Shown here: positions 58,179-64,000 of the stretch, in pieces
Layout of the letters: each line of letters begins with the position of its first letter
Numbering within the stretch: the first letter of the stretch is position 1
DNA from: Mesorhizobium sp.
GTDB lineage: Bacteria; Pseudomonadota; Alphaproteobacteria; Rhizobiales; Rhizobiaceae
Assembly: GCF_004963255.1 (NCBI RefSeq)
Contig: NZ_SUGA01000002.1
Location: forward strand, 142,770-206,769
Direction of reading: 5' to 3'
Length of the DNA stretch: 64,000 nt
Position numbers and translations under genes: made by a program
The notes under the pieces: generated by a model
Databases searched by the model: none
What the model was told of the DNA's origin: nothing
Seen by the model: only the letters and a program-made list of their open reading frames with translations

Positions 58179-59726
58179 ATGACAGGTTCCATACTCATAG
58201 TCGATGACGATCCGGTCCAGCGCAGGCTGGTCGAGGCCGCGCTGACCAAGTTCGGGCACACCGCGATCGTCACCGATAGCGGCGAGGCTGGCCTCGACGT
58301 GCTCGACGGGCCGAACGCGCGCGAGGTCTCCGTCGTCATTCTCGACCTTGTCATGCCCGGCCTAGGCGGCATCGGCGTGCTGAAGGCGATGCGCGAGCGC
58401 GGCATCAATATTCCCGTCATCGTGCAGACGGCCCAGGGGGGCATCGAGACGGTCGTTTCGGCGATGCGGCACGGCGCCTTCGACTTCGTCGTCAAGCCGG
58501 CATCGCCCGACAGGCTGCAGACCGCGATCTCCAACGCGCTCAAGGTGGAGGCCGTCGAGGATGAGATGAAGCGCGCGTCGCGGCGGCGTGGCGGCGGCCA
58601 TCTCACCTTCAAGGACATGATCACGCGCAGCCCGGCAATGGACCGGGTGATACGCCTCGGGCAGAAGGCGGCGGCCTCCAACATCCCGATCCTGATCGAA
58701 GGCGAGTCCGGCGTCGGCAAGGAACTGGTCGCGCGCGCCATCCAGGGCAGCGGCGATCGCCGTTCGAAGCCCTTCGTCACCGTCAATTGCGGCGCCATCC
58801 CGGACAATCTCGTCGAATCGATCCTGTTCGGCCACGAGAAGGGGTCCTTCACGGGCGCCACCGAGAAGCATACGGGCAAATTCGTCGAGGCGAATTCCGG
58901 CACGCTGTTCCTCGACGAGATCGGCGATCTGCCGCTCGACGTCCAGGTCAAGCTGCTGCGCGCCGTGCAGGAAGGCGAGGTCGATCCGGTCGGCGGCCGC
59001 TCGACCGTCAAGGTCGACATCCGCCTGATCTCGGCCACGCATCGCAACCTTCTGCAGCAGGTCAAGGACGGCAAGTTCCGCGAGGACCTGTTCTACCGGC
59101 TGAACGTCTATCCGATCTTCGTGCCGCCGCTGCGCGACCGCCGCGACGACATTCCCTATCTCGTCCGGCACTTCATGGAAAAGGTCGCGCCGGCCGATCC
59201 GCGCCGGCGCCTTGCCGGTATATCGGCGTCAGCGCTTGCGATGCTGCAGGCCTATGACTGGCCGGGCAATATCCGCCAACTGGAAAATGCGGTCTTTCGG
59301 GCGTCGGTGCTTGCCGAGGGCGACGTGCTGACCGAGGAGGAGTTCCCGCAGATCCGGGCCCAGGTGGAAGGCACGGTCAATCTCGGAGCGGAAACGACAT
59401 CTACTGTTGCCGAAACGGTCGAGGGTGCGTCCAAGCCGGCGGATGAGGCGATTGCCGAGACAATGGGGTCCGCCTTTGCCGACAGCGAGTCACCAGCGCG
59501 GCCGCAGCCGCGGTTCGGAACGCTTCGGGCTCTGGACGAGCGCGGCAATGTGCGGGCGCTGGCCGATGTCGAGCTCGAGATGATCAAGCTGGCGATCGAT
59601 CATTACAATGGCCAGATGAGTGAAGTCGCGCGCCGTTTGGGCATTGGCCGTTCGACCCTCTACCGCAAGTTGAAGGAATATGGCATTGATCCCGAAGCTG
59701 GTCGCGTCGACCGGCTTGCCTCCTGA
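58179..59726 (+). CDS. Sigma-54-dependent response regulator (NtrC family)
   Basis: 515 residues from the ATG at 58179; the longer frame adds a non-conserved 24 residues. Receiver domain with Asp-56 (VVILDLVMPG) and Lys in VVKPA near 106. The AAA+ domain begins near 145; Walker A is GESGVGKE at 175-182, and the sigma-54 contact loop is GSFTGA at 222-227, where the usual second residue Ala is Ser. A Fis-type DNA-binding helix-turn-helix ends the chain (MSEVARRLGIGRSTLYRKL). A 60-residue acidic linker at about 410-460 separates the last two domains. No sensor kinase is adjacent, so its partner is unknown. Confidence 0.92.
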   Translation: MTGSILIVDDDPVQRRLVEAALTKFGHTAIVTDSGEAGLDVLDGPNAREVSVVILDLVMPGLGGIGVLKAMRERGINIPVIVQTAQGGIETVVSAMRHGAFDFVVKPASPDRLQTAISNALKVEAVEDEMKRASRRRGGGHLTFKDMITRSPAMDRVIRLGQKAAASNIPILIEGESGVGKELVARAIQGSGDRRSKPFVTVNCGAIPDNLVESILFGHEKGSFTGATEKHTGKFVEANSGTLFLDEIGDLPLDVQVKLLRAVQEGEVDPVGGRSTVKVDIRLISATHRNLLQQVKDGKFREDLFYRLNVYPIFVPPLRDRRDDIPYLVRHFMEKVAPADPRRRLAGISASALAMLQAYDWPGNIRQLENAVFRASVLAEGDVLTEEEFPQIRAQVEGTVNLGAETTSTVAETVEGASKPADEAIAETMGSAFADSESPARPQPRFGTLRALDERGNVRALADVELEMIKLAIDHYNGQMSEVARRLGIGRSTLYRKLKEYGIDPEAGRVDRLAS

Positions 59727-60104
59727 CAGGCCAGGCTCGAAGCAGCTTGCGCGCCTAAAATCCGAGTCAAATTGTCGCTTTTGACGTGAAAACGCAGGGT
59801 TTTCAGCGGTTGGCGTTGCCGAGGATCACGCATTAACGCTAACGGTAACAGATCGTGTTCTGGCCGGGGCCGGATTCTTGATCTAAACCAGCGGTTTACC
59901 ACGAAATGCTGTGCATCATTTTTGACGGGATATCGCCACGGTGTTACCGCATTTCGGCTTCAATAAACGATGATTAACCATTAGGATCGATATTCGGATG
60001 TGAAAACCACGCATCCGTTTGGTCAAATCCGGGGACAAACGGCAGCCTGAAAGCCATTTGATTTGAACAAAGTCGAACGACACACAAACGGGCGGCATTT
60101 TCAC
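59727..60104. other. Intergenic region without a gene
   Basis: 378 bases, AT-rich from 59900 to 60060, with no terminator-like hairpin recognised. A promoter for the DUF882 gene is expected here. A TTG at 60063 would extend that gene by 14 residues. Confidence 0.5.
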
Positions 60105-61970
60105 ATGAGCGTCTGGCCGAGGTGGCTGACGTTTGTGATTTTGGCTGTCGGGTTCCTGTCCGCGGCGATGTCGGGCGCCAGGGCTGAGGTTCGTACGCTC
60201 AAGCTCTATCACCTGCACACGCACGAGAAGGCCGAGATCGTCTACAAGCGCAATGGCCGCTACGATCCGGAAGGCTTGCGCAAGATCAACATCATCCTGC
60301 GCGACTGGCGCCGCAATGAGCCGACCAAGATGGATCCGCGGCTGCTCGACCTCGTCTGGGAAGCTTATCGCGAAGCGGGCGCGACCGACTACATCCAGGT
60401 GGTCTGCGGCTATCGTTCGCCGTCGACCAACGCGATGCTGCGCTCGCGCAGCCGCGGCGTCGCCGAGAAGAGCCAGCACATGCTCGGCAAGGCGATGGAC
60501 TTTTACATCCCCGGCGTGCCGCTGAAGAAGCTGCGCAATATCGGCCTCAAGATGCAGGGTGGCGGTGTCGGATATTACCCGACCTCCGGTTCGCCTTTCG
60601 TCCATATGGATGTCGGCAATGTGCGCCATTGGCCGGGCATCAGCCGCCAGGAACTGGTCAGCCTGTTCCCGAACGGCAAGACGCTGCACGTGCCGAGCGA
60701 CGGGCGCCCGCTGCCTGGCTATGAGCAGGCGCTGGCCGCCTACCAGGCGCGCAAGGGCGCGGGCACCCCGAACATCGAACTGGCCAGCGCCGGCGGCTCT
60801 ACCAAGCGGTCCGGCGGATTGCTTGCCGCCTTGTTCGGCGGTGGCGCCGACGAGGCAGACGACGACGCCGATACCGGCGACAGCGGTGGTGCGCCCCAGG
60901 CGAAGGCCGTGAAGCAGGTTCAGGTCGCGAGCGCCGCGACGGCCCGCAATAGCAATCTCCCGGGTATCGCGATCGTTTCGCCGAAGGATGCCAAGCGCGC
61001 CAACATCCCGCAGATCGCGGATGACAGCGCCGACGATCAGCAGCAACCGGAGCAGGATACGCCCGAGACGATCATCGCCGCGCTGCCGCCCAAGGAAGTC
61101 CCGCTACCGGACTTCGCGCCGCGCCCGAAGGTCGATGTCGGCCAGCAGACGCCGCAGAACGTGCCGTTCGCCGTGGCGGATGCCTCGGCGACGACCGAGC
61201 AGGCGGTTTCGACCGCGCAGGCGCCCTTGCCTGACAAGGTTCCGTTCGGCGCTGCCAGCGCGGCCGAGGCCGCTGGCACCGATCCGGCGCAGGTGGCGGT
61301 CAACAACATCCCGCTTCCGACATGGCGCCCCGATCGCTCGACGCCGGCCGAGCTGGCATCGAAGGACAAGAACGTGCTTCTGGCGCTGGCCGAGACGGCT
61401 TCGCAGGACAAGAGCGCGACCGACGCGTTCTCCGTGCTGCCGACTGCCCGGCCGCAGCCCGGCAAGCAGGATGAGGTCAAGGCCGTTCTCGAACAGGCCA
61501 ACGCGACCGTCGAGGCTGGCGGCGCCGGCGCCGAATACCAGCTTGCGTCGCTGACGCAGCCGGAGCCGCGCTCGGCGTTCAACGATCCGTCAGGGGCCGA
61601 TGCTGCCTCGCCACGCCAGGCCATCGCCGCCCTTCCGGCCGGCAGCGATCCCACGAAGGCGATCGGCGCCGGCGTGAAGACGACGGCCAAGGAAGGCAGA
61701 GCTTCGCCCCGCGACCTCAAGCCGGGACCGAAGGCCGTGGTGGTGGCGGCAGCGCCGCAGGCCGCGCGCTGGGCGCTGGGCAGCGGCGTGAACATCGCCT
61801 CGGTTTCCGATCCGACGACGGCTCCGCGTTATGCCTACAACATCGTGCATACGCCGCCGAGCGAAGTGTACACGGCCGGCTTCCAAACGAGCGGCGAGAT
61901 GCAAGATGCCAGCCGTTTCAGCGGCAATGCGGTCAAGTTCCTCTCGGTCGCCCGTTTCCAGACGAAATAG
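60105..61970 (+). CDS. DUF882/M15-type peptidase with long disordered tail
   Basis: 621 residues from the ATG at 60105, close behind GGGCGG. Signal peptide of about 26 residues. The YcbK-type DUF882 domain (about 28-172) carries the zinc ligands His-125 and Asp-132 (SQHMLGKAMD) and His-167 (FVHMDVG), with RSPSTNAML near 104; this is the D,D-/L,D-carboxypeptidase pattern of the M15 fold. The remaining 440 residues are low complexity, rich in Ala, Pro, Thr and Asp, with no recognised domain. It should act on peptidoglycan in the periplasm. Confidence 0.88.
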   Translation: MSVWPRWLTFVILAVGFLSAAMSGARAEVRTLKLYHLHTHEKAEIVYKRNGRYDPEGLRKINIILRDWRRNEPTKMDPRLLDLVWEAYREAGATDYIQVVCGYRSPSTNAMLRSRSRGVAEKSQHMLGKAMDFYIPGVPLKKLRNIGLKMQGGGVGYYPTSGSPFVHMDVGNVRHWPGISRQELVSLFPNGKTLHVPSDGRPLPGYEQALAAYQARKGAGTPNIELASAGGSTKRSGGLLAALFGGGADEADDDADTGDSGGAPQAKAVKQVQVASAATARNSNLPGIAIVSPKDAKRANIPQIADDSADDQQQPEQDTPETIIAALPPKEVPLPDFAPRPKVDVGQQTPQNVPFAVADASATTEQAVSTAQAPLPDKVPFGAASAAEAAGTDPAQVAVNNIPLPTWRPDRSTPAELASKDKNVLLALAETASQDKSATDAFSVLPTARPQPGKQDEVKAVLEQANATVEAGGAGAEYQLASLTQPEPRSAFNDPSGADAASPRQAIAALPAGSDPTKAIGAGVKTTAKEGRASPRDLKPGPKAVVVAAAPQAARWALGSGVNIASVSDPTTAPRYAYNIVHTPPSEVYTAGFQTSGEMQDASRFSGNAVKFLSVARFQTK

Positions 61971-61992
61971 CCATTTGAGAGACACCGAAGAG

Positions 61993-62028
61993 AAGCCGCG
62001 CTGGACTTGAAGCGCGGCTTTTGTTTTT
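61993..62028 (+). terminator. Terminator after the DUF882 gene
   Basis: AAGCCGCGCT at 61993-62002 pairs with AGCGCGGCTT at 62011-62020 and is followed by TTGTTTTT. A good intrinsic terminator 22 bases after the stop. Confidence 0.88.
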
Positions 62029-62052
62029 CATGTCTCGCCCAGACCGTCAGCC

Positions 62053-62126
62053 TCCCGCTTCGTCTAATGGTAGGACAGCGCCCTTTGAAGGCGTGAATCG
62101 TGGTTCGAATCCATGAGCGGGAACCA
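62053..62126 (+). tRNA. tRNA-Gln(TTG)
   Basis: Starts TCCCGCTTCGTCTAATGG and ends with encoded CCA. Acceptor stem TCCCGCT pairs with AGCGGGA. The anticodon loop CTTTGAA is closed by GCGCC/GGCGT and gives anticodon TTG (glutamine). T-arm loop is TTCGAAT. Length 74. Confidence 0.95.
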
Positions 62127-62218
62127 GTTCCTCGGTTGGCATCATCTGGCATTGCGCAAGCTGCATCGGCTTGACCTTCCCGTGAGGAGGTGGGCGCCCA
62201 GCCGGCGGGTTTTAATGT

Positions 62219-63112
62219 TCAGTCGATTTCGAGCGCGGCCGCTTCGCCCACAGCCAGAAGCCGTGCGGCGTCACGCGCCGGAGGCAGCCCGAACTGGCGC
62301 GCATATTCGCGGCTGAACTGGGAGGCGCTTTCGTAGCCGACGGTGAAAGCAACCTGCGCCGCGCTGCCCGGTTGGGCAATCAGCAGATGGCGCGCTTCCA
62401 AAAGGCGGAGCTGCTTCTGATACTGGATCGGGCTCATCGCGGTCGCCGCCTTGAAATGGCGATGAAAGGCGGCGTTGCTCATATGCGACAGCTTGGCCAG
62501 CCGCGTCACATCGATAGGCTCGTTGTAATGCGACCGGATCCAGGCGGTGGCGCGGCGGATCTGCGACAGGCGGCCATCGGCGCGCGCGAGCTGCCGCAGC
62601 TTTTCGCCCTGCGGGCCTTGCAGCAGGCGGAATGCGATCTCGCGTTCGAGCATGGGCGCCAGCACCGGAATCTCTTCCGGCCGATCGAGCAGCCGCAGCA
62701 TCCGTCGCCAGGCGTCGAGCAAGTCGTCATCGGCCGTGTTGGTGACGAAGCTGTCGCCGCCTATCGCCGGTCGATGGTCGATAAGCAGCCCGGCGATCAG
62801 CTCGATATCGATGGCGAAGGCGAGAGCCATGTAGGGACAGGCTCTGCTGGCTTCGATCAACTGGCTGGTGGCGGGCGCCTCCACCGCGTAGACGAAATAG
62901 CTGCCGGCGCTGTAGGCAAGCGTGCGGTCGCCGATCAACACCGTTTTGGTCCCCTGCAGGACCAGAAGCGCGGTCGGCTGGCAGAGCTCGGGCAGCGGCG
63001 GCGTCGGAAGCTCGCTGCGGCCGATGGTGACGCGCGTAAGGGCCGTCTTTGTCCGCCGCCCCCGCGCATGGCGCCCGGCCATGGCGATCAATTCCTGCAG
63101 CATGTCACTCAT
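62219..63112 (-). CDS. AraC family transcriptional regulator
   Basis: 297 residues from the ATG at 63112; an ATG three codons later is also possible. The N-terminal half is the AraC_N-type ligand domain (PTPPLPELCQPTALLVLQGTKTV, given as LCQPTALLVLQGTKTV, near 35-55). The C-terminal 100 residues hold two helix-turn-helix motifs, with IDVTRLAKLSHMSNAAFHRHFK (given as VTRLAKLSHMSNAAF and HRHFK) and FTVGYESASQFSREYARQFG, the usual signature. It is divergent from an SDR gene, which it probably activates. Confidence 0.92.
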   Translation of the reverse strand: MSDMLQELIAMAGRHARGRRTKTALTRVTIGRSELPTPPLPELCQPTALLVLQGTKTVLIGDRTLAYSAGSYFVYAVEAPATSQLIEASRACPYMALAFAIDIELIAGLLIDHRPAIGGDSFVTNTADDDLLDAWRRMLRLLDRPEEIPVLAPMLEREIAFRLLQGPQGEKLRQLARADGRLSQIRRATAWIRSHYNEPIDVTRLAKLSHMSNAAFHRHFKAATAMSPIQYQKQLRLLEARHLLIAQPGSAAQVAFTVGYESASQFSREYARQFGLPPARDAARLLAVGEAAALEID

Positions 63113-63275
63113 CGTTCCAGCATTGCCGATCCATCGCGCCCAAGCAACCAAGCGAGGCGCTGACTCGCCCGCGAAGACACGAAGCTGAGAGGATTAGGCA
63201 AGAGGCTGAGAGCTTTTGGCGCGCGAAGCGAGCCGGTTCACGTCATCTCTGGGTCACCCAGTAGGAGACATGGAC

Positions 63276-64000
63276 ATGACGACGAGAAAGAACGCGCTGG
63301 TGACCGGCGCCAACAAGGGCATCGGCCGTGAGACCGTCCGGCGGCTGGCGGCACTGGACTACAAGGTGTGGCTCGGCGCGCGCGACGCCGAGCGTGGCGA
63401 GACCGCGGCACAGGCATTGCGTGATGAGGGGTTTGATGTCGAGTGGCTCGCGCTGGATGTCGCGAGCGACGATAGCGTGGCGGCCGCGGCCAAGACAGCC
63501 GCGGCGCGGATATCCAGCGTGGACGTGTTGGTCAACAATGCCGGCATCGCGCCCGGCTATGTCGAGGCGCTGGCGCCGGACGGCCGCTATCAGCGACCGC
63601 CGAGCCAGGAGGACATCGCGCACATGAAAGCCACCTATGACGTCAACGTCTTCGGGCCGGTGCGGGTCACGCGGGCATTCCTGCCGCTGCTCCAGACATC
63701 TCCCGCCGCCCGCATCGTCATGGTGAGCAGCTATCTCGGATCCCTGGCGCGCGCGTCCGGCAACAGCCAGTCACCCAACGTCATGGGCTATGGCAGCTCG
63801 AAGACCGCGCTCAACGCCATTTCGCTCGCCTTCGCCAGGGAACTCGCGCCACACGGCATCATGGTCAACGCAGCCGCTCCCGGCTACACCGCGACGGACC
63901 TCAATGCGCACAGAGGTGGCCGCACCGTGCAGCAGGCGGCCGAAATCATCGTGCGGCTGGCGACGCTGGAGCCGGGCGGGCCGACAGGCGGTTACTTCGA
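63276..64000 (+). CDS. SDR family oxidoreductase, cut by the window end
   Basis: 241 residues are visible; no stop occurs before base 64000. The ATG at 63276 lies eight bases behind TAGGAG and is preferred to the ATG at 63270. TGANKGIG near 10-17 binds the cofactor, NNAG is near 88-91, and the catalytic Ser (VMVSSYLG) and Tyr/Lys (GYGSSK) are present. An insert between NNAG and the next strand (EALAPDGRYQRPPSQEDI) is longer than usual, as in carbonyl reductase-like SDRs. It is divergent from the AraC gene. Confidence 0.88.
   Translation, partial: MTTRKNALVTGANKGIGRETVRRLAALDYKVWLGARDAERGETAAQALRDEGFDVEWLALDVASDDSVAAAAKTAAARISSVDVLVNNAGIAPGYVEALAPDGRYQRPPSQEDIAHMKATYDVNVFGPVRVTRAFLPLLQTSPAARIVMVSSYLGSLARASGNSQSPNVMGYGSSKTALNAISLAFARELAPHGIMVNAAAPGYTATDLNAHRGGRTVQQAAEIIVRLATLEPGGPTGGYF

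Overview
The window is about 64 kb of high-GC chromosome from an alphaproteobacterium of the Rhizobiales, most likely Mesorhizobium or a close relative. Pointers are a CpdR-type single-domain response regulator beside hutG-like and hisN-like genes, a Brucella Omp10-type lipoprotein, homospermidine synthase, an hsp20 gene with a ROSE-like leader, and intergenic palindromes built like rhizobial RIME elements. The assignment rests on gene content and recognised family resemblance only; no database search was possible.

Left part (1-19.7 kb): after the tail of an endonuclease/exonuclease/phosphatase gene and an EamA transporter comes a long, tightly packed minus-strand array (17.1 down to 1.1 kb). 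In transcription order it holds a LacI-type regulator, a Gfo/Idh/MocA oxidoreductase, a CoA-transferase, an enoyl-CoA hydratase, an aldehyde dehydrogenase, a complete sugar-type ABC importer, a GMC oxidoreductase, an SDR, a second GMC oxidoreductase, a Dabb-fold protein and an MFS transporter. Divergent from the regulator, and separated by palindromic operator-like sites, is a DUF993 (DHDPS-like, aldolase-superfamily) gene, followed by an SDR that lacks the usual catalytic Ser and Tyr and by a DUF1330 protein. Together this looks like one uncharacterised regulon that imports a sugar-like compound, oxidises it several times, cleaves it and passes an acid through CoA chemistry. It is the best candidate in the window for an undescribed pathway.

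19.7-21.4 kb: a small remnant of an integrated element. A tRNA-Val(GAC) gene sits at its right end and a copy of that tRNA's 3' half at its left end. Inside are an orphan Flp-type pilin, a 34-residue membrane peptide and otherwise non-coding DNA.

21.5-35 kb: core genes: cpdR, an N-formylglutamate amidohydrolase, hisN, a lysophospholipase-like hydrolase, hsp20 with a probable heat-shock promoter and RNA thermometer, an MBL hydrolase, a threonine aldolase-type enzyme, and gltB-gltD (glutamate synthase). A 32-bp copy of the gltD 3' end lies just downstream of gltD.

35-50 kb: MAPEG protein, a DUF459 SGNH protein with two catalytic residues replaced, a lytic transglycosylase, galU, an esterase/TetR pair with matching operators, an outer-membrane barrel, a KpsF/GutQ isomerase, NfeD plus an SPFH protein, ferrochelatase, a LysM-tailed 5'-nucleotidase and Omp10.

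50-64 kb: homospermidine synthase, a DUF3445-YciI pair, pabB-pabC, a membrane-anchored HhH protein, oligoendopeptidase F, a sigma-54 response regulator, a DUF882/M15-type peptidase, tRNA-Gln(TTG), and a divergent AraC/SDR pair, the latter cut by the window end. No rRNA, CRISPR array or intact transposase was seen.
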